Origin: UBA6985 sp946536225
GTDB taxonomy: Bacteria > Bacillota_I > Bacilli_A > RF39 > UBA660
Direction: 5' to 3'
DNA: 64,000 nucleotides
Assembly: GCA_946536225.1 (NCBI GenBank)
Contig: CAMNEE010000001.1
Coordinates: 248,001 to 312,000, forward strand
The notes beneath the pieces are model-generated. The model had not been told where the DNA came from. It worked only from the letters and a program-made list of their open reading frames with translations, and did no database searches. Every line of letters begins with the position of its first letter. Positions within the stretch are counted from its first letter, which is position 1. Shown here in pieces: positions 7,983 through 16,450 of the stretch. The position numbers and the translations under genes were made by a program.

Positions 7983-9359
7983 ATGGCAAAAACAATGGAT
8001 GAATTAGTTAATTTTTGTAAACAATATGGATTTGTATTCCAAGGAAGTGAAATATATGGAGGTCTTGCTAATTCTTGGGATTATGGTTCTCTTGGTGTAG
8101 AACTAAAAAATAATGTAAGAAAAGCTTGGTGGAAAAAGTTTATTCAAGAAAATCCTTATAATTATGGACTTGATGCTGCTATTATCATGAATCCTGAAGT
8201 ATGGGTTGCATCTGGACATGTTGCATCATTTGCAGATCCACTTATAGATTGTAAGGCTTGTAAGGCAAGACATAGAGCAGATAAGTTAATTGAAGAGTTT
8301 ACTCATGGAGAAGAAACAGGAGATGGATGGGATAATGAAAAATTAGAAGCATATATTAAAGAACATAATATTGCTTGTCCTAAATGTGGTAATCATGATT
8401 TTACTCCAATTAGAAAGTTTAATTTATTATTTGAAACTCATACTGGTGTAACTGAAGATACTAAATCTACAGTTTATTTAAGAGGAGAAACTGCTCAAGG
8501 TATATTTGTTAATTTCTTAAATGTACAAAGAACTATGCGTGCTAAAGTACCATTTGGTATTGGACAAACTGGTAAAGCATTTAGAAATGAAATTACTCCA
8601 GGTAACTTCACTTTTAGAACAAGAGAATTTGAACAAATGGAACTTGAATTCTTCTGTAAACCAGGCACTGACCTTGAATGGCATAAGTATTGGAAAGATT
8701 ATTGTTTACAATTCCTAGAAGACTTAGGATTAACAGGAGAAAACTTAAGATATAGAGATCATAAACCTGAAGAGTTAGCTTTCTATTCAAAAGCAACTAC
8801 TGATATTGAATATATGTTCCCAATGGGATGGGGAGAACTTTGGGGTATTGCTGATAGAACCGATTATGACTTATCAGTACATCAAGAACACTCAAAGACT
8901 GATATGAAATATTTTGATCCTGATACAAATGAAAAATATGTTCCTTATGTAATTGAACCATCAGTTGGTCTTGATAGATTAACTCTTGCATTATTAAATG
9001 AAGCATATAAGGTAGAAGAATTAGAAGATGGAACTACTAGAGAAGTATTTAAAATACATCCATTCTTAGCTCCTTATAAAGTATGTGTATTACCTTTAAT
9101 TAAGAAACTTCATAGTGAAAAAGCTAGAGAAGTATATGCTGAACTTGCAAAAGACTTTATGGTGTCATTTGATGAAGCTGGTAATATTGGTAAACGTTAT
9201 AGAAGAGCAGATGCAGTTGGTACACCATTCTGTATCACTATTGATGATGAAACTATTAATAATGGTACTGTTACTTTAAGAGATAGAGATACAATGGAAC
9301 AAGTAACATTAAAACTTGAAGAAGTTAAAGATTATATTGAAAATAAAATTAAATTTTAA
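7983..9359 (+). CDS. glyQS: Glycine--tRNA ligase (single-chain, alpha2 type)
   Basis: A 458-residue class II synthetase that charges tRNA-Gly in the cytoplasm. It starts MAKTMDELVNFCKQYGFVFQ, has a zinc-binding insertion (CKACKAR ... CPKCGNHDF), motif 2 around GKAFRNEITP with FRTREFEQMELEFF, and the C-terminal anticodon domain. The length is usual for the bacterial single-chain form, not the split GlyQ/GlyS form. ATG 7983 follows GAGAGGAAG. A terminator follows. Confidence 0.97.
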   Translation: MAKTMDELVNFCKQYGFVFQGSEIYGGLANSWDYGSLGVELKNNVRKAWWKKFIQENPYNYGLDAAIIMNPEVWVASGHVASFADPLIDCKACKARHRADKLIEEFTHGEETGDGWDNEKLEAYIKEHNIACPKCGNHDFTPIRKFNLLFETHTGVTEDTKSTVYLRGETAQGIFVNFLNVQRTMRAKVPFGIGQTGKAFRNEITPGNFTFRTREFEQMELEFFCKPGTDLEWHKYWKDYCLQFLEDLGLTGENLRYRDHKPEELAFYSKATTDIEYMFPMGWGELWGIADRTDYDLSVHQEHSKTDMKYFDPDTNEKYVPYVIEPSVGLDRLTLALLNEAYKVEELEDGTTREVFKIHPFLAPYKVCVLPLIKKLHSEKAREVYAELAKDFMVSFDEAGNIGKRYRRADAVGTPFCITIDDETINNGTVTLRDRDTMEQVTLKLEEVKDYIENKIKF

Positions 9360-9360
9360 A

Positions 9361-9386
9361 AAGAGATTGTTAAATCTCTTTTTTAT
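9361..9386 (+). terminator. Terminator of glyQS
   Basis: Stem AAGAGATT / AATCTCTT, 4-nt loop, then a T-run. Confidence 0.85.
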
Positions 9387-9404
9387 TTTTTTAAATTTAA
9401 ATTG

Positions 9405-9440
9405 TTGACTTGCATTTATATATATATATATATATATAAT
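9405..9440 (+). promoter_or_regulatory. Promoter with (TA)11 tract between -35 and -10
   Basis: Two overlapping -35 candidates, TTGACT (9405-9410) and TTGCAT (9410-9415), precede TATAAT (9435-9440). The spacers are 24 and 19 bp; the optimum is 17. The spacer is filled by the TA run, so gain or loss of units would change promoter strength. Confidence 0.55.
9417..9438 (+). repeat. (TA)11 dinucleotide tract
   Basis: Eleven uninterrupted TA units upstream of a surface-protein gene, running into the -10 box. Confidence 0.95.
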
Positions 9441-9485
9441 TGGTTTATAGTATGGAGAGTTTAAAAATGCGTGAGAGGAGTTTAT

Positions 9486-11861
9486 ATGAAAAAATTATTA
9501 AATAAGATTGTTCTATTAATGGTTGCGCTTTTAATGCCTGTGCAATCAGTTTTAGCGGTGACTATAAATTCGCTAAAGTATAATGAAGGGGCAGTTTATG
9601 GTGATTTCGACATCTATGGAAAAATAAATGGAGATTCACTAATGGGAACTTCATTTGCTATGGAAGGATATACTGTACTTTTTAAAGCAAAAGATCATGA
9701 TGCTGAAGAAGATACAGCATTTAACTTTGATAGAGAATCGTTTGAAGATAAAGTTAATCGAGAATATGAGGCTTATATTGAACAATATAAAGATAATGCT
9801 GATTTTCCAAAAGAACCTGTGAATCCTGAAGAGCCTGATATTTCTTTTATTTATGACAATGAAGAAGTTGTTAATTACTATATGACTGAAAGTACATATG
9901 TTGGATTTATAGATAAGTGTATTGAATTATATAGATCACTTGATGACCAAGAGACAGTAGCTATACTTGAGAATCACAAGAATTGGATTTATGATTCGGT
10001 TAACTATATGATGGCTAGATACCAATACATTAATGATGTTAAAGCTTATATTAATAAAAAAAGAGCTGAAGATGGAATTGAACCTACTCATATAGATATT
10101 AATTCACAAGAAATACTTGTAAGATATCTACTACAAAATGGTGAAGTAACTAAAAATGGAGTTAAGTTAAAATTAAAAGGTATTGAAACATCTGCAGGTA
10201 ATGCAGTAAGAGTAGAATATACTATTACAAATACTAGTGATGTTAAGAAAGACTATAAAACAGCTACTGTTAGTGATATTATGTTTTCATTTAACGATAG
10301 AGCAGCTTTGGTTAAAGATGGAAGAAAAAGTATAGTGTTAACTCAAGATAGTCTTTATTATTACCAAGAGCAAATGACATATGGCGCTCAATTATATATC
10401 GATTTTGAAACTGAAGCAACTACTAGTTGGATTGGTGGTTATAGACAAATGTTTGATAATCGTTATGTAGATGGAACTGTAACATCAATTTCATCTGCAA
10501 CTGATAATATAGATACAGGATTAGCTTATTCTTGGAGTGGAACTTTAGACCCAGGTGAATCAGTTACTAAGGTAGCTATATTTAGTGTTAAAAATGCTCC
10601 TATGGGTAAAGTAAATTTATTTAAAAAAGGTAATACTACAGGTGTTCCTAATGAAGTACTTGAAAGAGTAATAGGAGGAGCATTTATAGTTCCTACAAAT
10701 GATACAGGAGAATGGGTAGCTCAAGTAGATGGTGAAGTAGTTACTTTATATGCTGATGGTATGTTCTTACTAAATAATGATGTTTTAAATTTATATGAAC
10801 CAACTGATGAAATAACTGCAATTGGTTTTGATGGTGAATATGATGGAGAAGAACACTTCGTAACTATTCTTGGTACACTTCCTGGAGATACAGTTACTTA
10901 TTCAACTGATGGAGTAAATTACTCTAGTACAGTTCCTAAATATAGTGAACTAGGAGAATATACAACTTATTATAAAGTTGAAAGAGCTGGAGAAGATGCA
11001 ATAACTGGTACTTCTACAATTAAAATTTCTCCTAAAGTATTAAAAAGTGAAGATATAACTATAAGTGTAGGTAATCCTGAAAAAGAATATACAGGAAGCG
11101 CAATTGAACCAGAGGTAACAGTTAAACATGATTCAACTGTTATACCATCAAGTGAATATGATGTTACTTATGATAATAATACTGAAATTGGTGTAGCAAG
11201 CGTTACTGTAAGTGATAAAGATGGAGGTAATTATATTATTGAAGATACTACTTCATATTTTGAAATAGTAGCTCCTGGTAAAGTAAATGTAATTGAACCA
11301 GCAACACCAAATTCTTATAGTGGTTCATTTGCTGAAACACCAATATCAGTTAAATCTAAAATTGAGTTAACTGATGCAGAAAAACAAAAGTTAATTGATG
11401 GTAAGAATATGGATATATATCTTGAGGTAAAAGATATAAGTGATTCAATTTCTAAAGAAGAAAAGAATAAGATTGATAAGAAACTAAGTAAAGGTGATAC
11501 TGTTGGTTTATATTTAGATGTTAGTCTATTTAAAAAGTTTGATGGAGAAAATCCTGAGAAGATAAACTCAACTAAGAAACCAATTAAAATAAAATTTGAA
11601 ATTCCTGAAAAATTAAGAAAAGAAGGAAGAAAATTTGTTATTTATAGATATCATAATGGTACTGTTACTGAATTAAATGTTACAGTAGAAGGTAATTATG
11701 CTACATTTGAAACTGATGAATTCTCATCATTTGCATTAGCATATAATGATTCAAATGAAACAAGTAATCCTAAGACGGGTGATAATATAATTTATTATGT
11801 TGGAGTTTTAGTATTATCTTTAGTTGGTTTAGTGTGTTTTAAAAGAAAAAGAATTAATTAA
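9486..11861 (+). CDS. Sortase-anchored surface protein with NPKTG motif
   Basis: A 791-residue exported protein. It has a signal peptide at residues 1-24 (ends VQSVLA), a N-terminal about 400-residue region of unknown fold, and two about 80-residue beta-rich modules of the MBG/YDG type found in adhesins (GFDGEYDGEEH; EKEYTGSAIEPEV). After another unknown domain comes a cell-wall sorting signal: NPKTGD, a hydrophobic helix and KRKRIN. The motif fits a class B sortase of the C. difficile type; the only sortase seen is at 28617-29579. ATG 9486 follows GAGAGGAG; an upstream in-frame GTG at 9471 overlaps that site and is less likely. It is a single-gene unit with its own terminator and a repeat-bearing promoter. 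Confidence 0.85.
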   Translation: MKKLLNKIVLLMVALLMPVQSVLAVTINSLKYNEGAVYGDFDIYGKINGDSLMGTSFAMEGYTVLFKAKDHDAEEDTAFNFDRESFEDKVNREYEAYIEQYKDNADFPKEPVNPEEPDISFIYDNEEVVNYYMTESTYVGFIDKCIELYRSLDDQETVAILENHKNWIYDSVNYMMARYQYINDVKAYINKKRAEDGIEPTHIDINSQEILVRYLLQNGEVTKNGVKLKLKGIETSAGNAVRVEYTITNTSDVKKDYKTATVSDIMFSFNDRAALVKDGRKSIVLTQDSLYYYQEQMTYGAQLYIDFETEATTSWIGGYRQMFDNRYVDGTVTSISSATDNIDTGLAYSWSGTLDPGESVTKVAIFSVKNAPMGKVNLFKKGNTTGVPNEVLERVIGGAFIVPTNDTGEWVAQVDGEVVTLYADGMFLLNNDVLNLYEPTDEITAIGFDGEYDGEEHFVTILGTLPGDTVTYSTDGVNYSSTVPKYSELGEYTTYYKVERAGEDAITGTSTIKISPKVLKSEDITISVGNPEKEYTGSAIEPEVTVKHDSTVIPSSEYDVTYDNNTEIGVASVTVSDKDGGNYIIEDTTSYFEIVAPGKVNVIEPATPNSYSGSFAETPISVKSKIELTDAEKQKLIDGKNMDIYLEVKDISDSISKEEKNKIDKKLSKGDTVGLYLDVSLFKKFDGENPEKINSTKKPIKIKFEIPEKLRKEGRKFVIYRYHNGTVTELNVTVEGNYATFETDEFSSFALAYNDSNETSNPKTGDNIIYYVGVLVLSLVGLVCFKRKRIN

Positions 11862-11875
11862 TAAATTAATAAAAA

Positions 11876-11906
11876 AATAACTCAGTAAATCTGAGTTATT
11901 TTTTTA
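11876..11906 (+). terminator. Terminator of the surface-protein gene
   Basis: Stem AATAACTCAG / CTGAGTTATT, 5-nt loop, T-run. Confidence 0.85.
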
Positions 11907-11939
11907 AATGTTTGATATTATATTTATGAGAGTGATTAT

Positions 11940-12578
11940 ATGAAAGAAAGCATTGAGTTAATAAAAGGTGAAATAGGATCTGCTACTTTAGTAGCTGTAT
12001 CTAAAACTAAATCTAAGGAAGAAATATTAGAAGCTTATGACTTAGGAATTAGAGATTTTGGTGAAAACTATGTTCAAGAACTTATAGAAAAGATGGATAG
12101 TCTTCCAAGTGATATAAGATGGCATATGATAGGTCATTTACAAACTAATAAAGTAAAAGATATAGTTAAAAGAAATATATATTTAATTGAATCCGTTGAT
12201 TCTATTAAACTTGCTAATACTATTAATAAAGAAGCAATTAAGAATAATAAGACTGTTAATATTTTAATTGAAGTAAATATAGTTGATGATCCTAATAAAA
12301 CAGGATGTAGATTAGAAGATTTAGATAATATAATTAGTGAAGTTAATAATTTATCTAATATTAATTTAAAAGGATTAATGGCTATTGGACCAATTACTAG
12401 TGATTCTAAAGAAATAATTAAATATTTTAAACAAATGAAGAAATTAAAAGATAAATATAAGTTAGAATTATTATCTATGGGTATGAGTAGTGATTATAAA
12501 GAAGCATTAAAGTGCGGTACTGATATAGTTAGAATAGGTACTAAAATATTTGGAGAAAGAAACTATTTTAAAAAATAG
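11940..12578 (+). CDS. YggS/YlmE-type pyridoxal phosphate homeostasis protein
   Basis: A 212-residue single-domain TIM-barrel protein that binds PLP and keeps the free pool balanced; it has no known enzymatic reaction. Recognisable blocks are VAVSKTKS (PLP lysine), FGENYVQEL, WHMIGHLQTNK, and MGMSSDYKEAL near the C-terminus. The length matches the family. The gene precedes sepF and divIVA, the order typical of Firmicutes (ylmE-ylmF-divIVA), but a terminator hairpin overlaps its 3' end. Confidence 0.93.
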   Translation: MKESIELIKGEIGSATLVAVSKTKSKEEILEAYDLGIRDFGENYVQELIEKMDSLPSDIRWHMIGHLQTNKVKDIVKRNIYLIESVDSIKLANTINKEAIKNNKTVNILIEVNIVDDPNKTGCRLEDLDNIISEVNNLSNINLKGLMAIGPITSDSKEIIKYFKQMKKLKDKYKLELLSMGMSSDYKEALKCGTDIVRIGTKIFGERNYFKK

Positions 12579-12586
12579 TTTTTTTA
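12560..12586 (+). terminator. Terminator overlapping the yggS-like stop codon
   Basis: Stem AAACTATTTT / AAAATAGTTT followed by T-run; the stop codon lies in the right arm. The 2-nt loop will open to a larger one. Confidence 0.65.
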
Positions 12587-12649
12587 TTACTTATTTACTA
12601 ATAGACATATTTTTGTTATTATATAAATAGTAATCATAGGAGGTGCTGT

Positions 12650-13054
12650 ATGGCATTTGAACATATTAAAAAGATATTATATCCTGAAAGAGGAGAAGAC
12701 ACTGAATCTATTGAAGATGAATCATATGAAGTAGATGCTAAAAGTGTTTCTAAAGCAGGAAGTAAGATGGTTTTAGTTGAACCTAGAGCATATTCTGAAA
12801 GTCAAACTATTGCTGATCATTTAAAGGGTAGAAATTCTGTAGTTGTTAATCTAAAACGTGTTACTAATGATCAAGCTAAAAGAATCATTGATTTTTTAAG
12901 TGGTACATTATATGCTATTGGTGGAGACATGCAAAAATTAGGCAATGGTATTTATTTATGCACTCCTAAAAATGTTAATGTTGAAGGTCGCATGAGCGAT
13001 TTAGAAGAGGATAAAAAGGCTAAAGCTAAAATTGAAGATGAATTAGATTTCTAA
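12650..13054 (+). CDS. sepF: Cell division protein SepF
   Basis: A 134-residue cytoplasmic protein that anchors FtsZ to the membrane and bundles it. The N-terminal membrane-binding helix (MAFEHIKKILYP) and acidic linker precede the conserved SepF core (VVVNLKRVTNDQAKRIIDFL, then GTLYAIGGDMQKLG and GIYLCTP). The length is slightly below the usual 140-160. ATG 12650 follows a perfect AGGAGGTG. divIVA follows 22 bp later. Confidence 0.95.
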   Translation: MAFEHIKKILYPERGEDTESIEDESYEVDAKSVSKAGSKMVLVEPRAYSESQTIADHLKGRNSVVVNLKRVTNDQAKRIIDFLSGTLYAIGGDMQKLGNGIYLCTPKNVNVEGRMSDLEEDKKAKAKIEDELDF

Positions 13055-13076
13055 TAATATAAGTTAGGTGATTATC

Positions 13077-13505
13077 ATGAAAAAATTTAGTAAGAGTTTT
13101 TCAGGATACAATACCCGTGAAGTAAATGCTTTTGTTAATGATGTAGTAACTCATGTAGATGAAATGCTACATAAGATGAAAGAAAAAGACATGGAAATTG
13201 ATAGACTGAATAAAGAATTAGAACATTATAAAAGTATGGACGCTACTTTAAATAGAGCTATAGTAATGGCTGAAGAAAGTAGTAAAAAGTATCAACAAAG
13301 TAGCATAAGTGAAAGTGACTTAATTGTTACTGAAGCTAAGAAAAATGCTAATAGAATTATTAATGATGCCCTTACTAAAGCAGAACATATTGAAGAAGAA
13401 ACTCAAAGAATGAGAAGAAATATAATCACTTATAAAAGAAGAATTAAATCTCTTATAGATCAACAAGCTGATTTAGTAGATGATTTAGATAAAATTGATT
13501 TATAA
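13077..13505 (+). CDS. divIVA: DivIVA-domain cell-division protein
   Basis: A 142-residue coiled-coil protein. The N-terminal DivIVA domain has F-x-x-S-F-x-G-Y-x-x-x-E-V-N-A-F (FSKSFSGYNTREVNAFV), a form that inserts in curved membrane. Two coiled-coil stretches follow (about residues 30-60 and 85-140). ATG 13077 follows TAGGTGAT; an in-frame GTG at 13068 is inside that site. It ends the sepF operon and is followed by a terminator. Confidence 0.9.
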   Translation: MKKFSKSFSGYNTREVNAFVNDVVTHVDEMLHKMKEKDMEIDRLNKELEHYKSMDATLNRAIVMAEESSKKYQQSSISESDLIVTEAKKNANRIINDALTKAEHIEEETQRMRRNIITYKRRIKSLIDQQADLVDDLDKIDL

Positions 13506-13532
13506 AATATACCTTTATGGTATATTTTTTTA
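13505..13532 (+). terminator. Terminator of sepF-divIVA
   Basis: Stem AAATATACC / GGTATATTT, 5-nt loop, T-run. Confidence 0.8.
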
Positions 13533-13576
13533 TTTATCTATATATAGTAAAATAGTATATAGAATAGAGGGATATT

Positions 13577-14350
13577 ATGTATCAGATTATTAAAAATGAA
13601 CAACTTAAAGATAATACATATATTCTAGAGGTAAATGCTCCTTTAATAGCTAAATCTATTAAACCTGGGGAGTTTGTTATTATTATGGTTGATAACATGG
13701 CTGAAAGAATTCCTATGGCTGTTTATCAAGTTAATGGAGATAATTTAGTTATTCTTTATGATGTAAAAGGTTATTCAACTAACGAATTAAAAAATACTAA
13801 ATCTATATTTTCTATATTAGGTCCATTAGGAAAAGAGTCTGTTCTTTCATCTAATATTGATGACTATAAAGATAAGAAAATTTGCTTTATTGTTCATGGT
13901 ACTGGTGTTGCGTCTATTAAGAGAATATCCCTTGAATTAAGTAAGAATAATATTGTTAATGAGATTTTCTATGTAGATTATTCTTTAACTGATGAGGATG
14001 TTATTACTAATGAAGAAATCACTTCTACAATTAGTAATTTTGATGTAGTATTTACTGTTGGTTCTTTTGAATTTATGGAGAGTATTGTTCAAAAGGCACG
14101 AGATTTAAACAAAGAAACACTCGTTTCTCTTGCACCTTTGATGCTTGATGGTGTCGGTTTATGTGGTGCTTGTAGAGTTTTAATAAATGGTAAGATTAAA
14201 TTTGCTTGCATGGATGGTCCTGAGTTTAATGGTCTTGAAGTTGATTTTGATTCAGCTAAAAAGAGAATGATGTTATTTAAGACTGAAGAAGGTAGAAGGT
14301 ATTTACAAGAAACAGAAGGAAATACTTTTAAACCTGAGGAGGTGCAATAA
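13577..14350 (+). CDS. FAD/NAD(P)- and 2Fe-2S-binding oxidoreductase subunit (NfnA / PyrK-like)
   Basis: A 257-residue protein of the ferredoxin-NADP reductase superfamily. The N-terminal flavin-binding barrel has ERIPMAVYQV; an NAD(P)-binding domain follows; the C-terminal 2Fe-2S loop is CGACRVLINGKIKFAC. The family covers the PyrK subunit of dihydroorotate dehydrogenase, NfnA (SfnA) and sulfide dehydrogenase beta. The next gene overlaps by one base (TAATG) and encodes the GltA/NfnB partner, so an Nfn-type NADH-dependent ferredoxin:NADP+ oxidoreductase is the best reading. Electron bifurcation itself is inferred from the pair. Confidence 0.85.
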   Translation: MYQIIKNEQLKDNTYILEVNAPLIAKSIKPGEFVIIMVDNMAERIPMAVYQVNGDNLVILYDVKGYSTNELKNTKSIFSILGPLGKESVLSSNIDDYKDKKICFIVHGTGVASIKRISLELSKNNIVNEIFYVDYSLTDEDVITNEEITSTISNFDVVFTVGSFEFMESIVQKARDLNKETLVSLAPLMLDGVGLCGACRVLINGKIKFACMDGPEFNGLEVDFDSAKKRMMLFKTEEGRRYLQETEGNTFKPEEVQ

Positions 14351-15711
14351 TGAATCCTGAAGATTTAAAGAAAACTCCTATGAAAAACTTGGATCCAATA
14401 ATGCGAATTCATAACTTTGAAGAAGTTGAATGTGGCTATACAAAAGAAGAAGCTATAAAAGAAGCAAGTAGATGCTTACATTGTAAGAATCCTCAATGTA
14501 TGAAAGGTTGTCCTGTTGGGCATAGAATTCCTGAATGGATAGAGTTAATTAAAGAAGATAAAATAGATGAAGCTTATAAAATAATTGATGAAGTGTCTTT
14601 ACTACCAGCTATATGTGGTAGAGTTTGTCCTCAAGAGCAACAATGTGAAAAGTTATGTGTAAGAGGAGTGAAAGGTGAAGCTATTGCCATTGGTGCATTA
14701 GAGCGTTATGTTGCTGATCATGCTACCAAAACTCCTGTTAAAGCAAATTCGTTTAATGGGAAAAAGATAGCAGTCGTAGGATCTGGACCAGCAGGTCTTA
14801 CTTGTGCAGTTGATCTAGCACGTCTTGGCTATAAAGTAGTAATATATGAAGCACTTCATAGACCAGGTGGAGTTCTTGCTTGGGGTATTCCAGAGTTTAG
14901 ACTTCCAAATAAAATAGTTGATGATGAAATAGAATTGGTTAAGTCTTTAGGTATAGAAATAGTATTTGATACCATTGTTGGTAAAACAATTATGCTTGAA
15001 GAATTACAAAAGAATTATCATGCAATATTTATTGCAAGTGGTGCTAATGTACCTAAGTTCATGGGTATACCAGGAGAAGATGGTCTTGGAGTAATGAGCG
15101 CAAATGAATTACTTATAAGAGTTAATTTGATGGATGGTATGTTAGATAATTCTCGTACACCTATAAAAGTACCTAAAATAGCATATGTAATTGGTGGAGG
15201 TAATGTTGCCATGGATGCTGCACGTATTATTAGAAGATTTGGTGCAGAAGTACATGTAATGTATAGACGTAGTCATGATGAACTTCCAGCTCTTGGTAAA
15301 GAATCAAGAGAAACAGAAGAAGAAGGTATTATATTTGATTATTTAACTACACCAATTGAAATACTTAAGGATGAATTAACTGGTAAAGTAGTAGGAATGA
15401 AGTGCATTAAATATCAATTGGGTGAAAAAGGTGAAGATGGAAGAGCAACAATCACTGAAATACCTAACTCAGAATATACTGTTACATGTGATCAAGTAAT
15501 ATATGCAATTAGTTCAAATGCTAATAATATTGCTACCAAAGATACAGATATATTACATATGAAAAATGGTCTAATATTTACAAATGAGTACCAAACAACA
15601 GTAGATAATATATATGCTGGAGGAGATAATATAACTGGTCCTATGACTGTTATTAAAGCAATGGAAGCAGGAAGAAAAAGTGCCAAATTGATTGACAGTC
15701 AGTTGAAATAA
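14350..15711 (+). CDS. Glutamate synthase small-subunit-like flavoprotein (NfnB-type)
   Basis: A 453-residue protein. The N-terminal region (about 35-115) has the two Cys clusters for 4Fe-4S centres (CLHCKNPQCMKGCPVGH; CGRVCPQEQQCEKLCVRG). A FAD-binding motif VVGSGPAGLTCAVDLARLGY and an NADPH-binding motif VIGGGNVAMDAARI follow, and the C-terminal FAD motif is IYAGGDNITG. As a subunit of NfnAB it would exchange electrons between NADH, ferredoxin and NADPH in the cytoplasm. GltA of glutamate synthase is the alternative, but no gltB is nearby and the NfnA-like partner overlaps. Its own AGGAGGTG lies in the end of the upstream gene. Confidence 0.9.
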   Translation: MNPEDLKKTPMKNLDPIMRIHNFEEVECGYTKEEAIKEASRCLHCKNPQCMKGCPVGHRIPEWIELIKEDKIDEAYKIIDEVSLLPAICGRVCPQEQQCEKLCVRGVKGEAIAIGALERYVADHATKTPVKANSFNGKKIAVVGSGPAGLTCAVDLARLGYKVVIYEALHRPGGVLAWGIPEFRLPNKIVDDEIELVKSLGIEIVFDTIVGKTIMLEELQKNYHAIFIASGANVPKFMGIPGEDGLGVMSANELLIRVNLMDGMLDNSRTPIKVPKIAYVIGGGNVAMDAARIIRRFGAEVHVMYRRSHDELPALGKESRETEEEGIIFDYLTTPIEILKDELTGKVVGMKCIKYQLGEKGEDGRATITEIPNSEYTVTCDQVIYAISSNANNIATKDTDILHMKNGLIFTNEYQTTVDNIYAGGDNITGPMTVIKAMEAGRKSAKLIDSQLK

Positions 15712-15765
15712 AATTTGCTTTTTTTAAAACTCGTAGTATATAATAGAAAATGCGGGTGATAAAAA

Positions 15766-16404
15766 ATGGATAATGAAAGGTTTAAGATTAGTAAAATAGT
15801 TATATTTGTACTAGTCATTATGTTAGGATTTGTACTTATAAAAACAACATTTAGTAATAATGTTGTTAATACTAATAACGAAAAGAAGGAAGTGGAATTA
15901 ATGAGTGGATTACATCATGTAGTTATCTCAGTTAAAGATCTTGGAGATATAAAATTAGAGTTAGATGCAAATATTGCACCTATTACAGTTACTAACTTTT
16001 TAAAACTTGTTAATGATAAGTTCTATGATGGACTTACATTCCATAGAATTATAAAAGGATTTATGATTCAAGGTGGAGATCCAACAGGAACAGGTTTTGG
16101 TGGAAGTGAAGAAACAATAAAAGGTGAATTTGCTTCTAATGGAGTAAATAATACTATTAGCCATGTAAGAGGAGTTATTTCTATGGCTAGAAGTAATCAT
16201 CCTGATAGTGCTTCAAGTCAATTCTTTATTGTTCAAGATGATTCAACATATCTAGATGGTAACTATGCTGGATTTGGTCATGTTACTGAAGGTATGGAAG
16301 TAGTTGATAAAGTAGTTGAAGCTGTTAAAGGTAAAGCAGGTAAGAATGGTGAAGTAGAAGCTAAGGATCAACCTGTTATTACAAGTATTACTCAACTTGA
16401 TTAA
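15766..16404 (+). CDS. Membrane-anchored cyclophilin-type peptidyl-prolyl isomerase
   Basis: A 212-residue protein. A N-terminal membrane helix (about residues 10-28) and a short linker precede a complete cyclophilin domain with active-site FHRIIKGFMIQGGDPTGTG and SASSQFFI. It catalyses cis-trans isomerisation of X-Pro bonds, presumably on exported proteins. The start ATG 15766 follows GGGTGAT. A second in-frame ATG at 15901 has its own AAGGA site (15886-15890) and would yield a cytosolic form of 167 residues starting MSGLHHVV; this may allow two products. Confidence 0.88.
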   Translation: MDNERFKISKIVIFVLVIMLGFVLIKTTFSNNVVNTNNEKKEVELMSGLHHVVISVKDLGDIKLELDANIAPITVTNFLKLVNDKFYDGLTFHRIIKGFMIQGGDPTGTGFGGSEETIKGEFASNGVNNTISHVRGVISMARSNHPDSASSQFFIVQDDSTYLDGNYAGFGHVTEGMEVVDKVVEAVKGKAGKNGEVEAKDQPVITSITQLD

Positions 16405-16450
16405 TATCTTTTATTAAACCCTACGAAGTGATATAATTAATTATGTGATT

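Noticed and set aside
8521..9006. Overlapping frames within glyQS on both strands
   Set aside because: They lie fully within a conserved synthetase gene and have no ribosome-binding sites or family resemblance.
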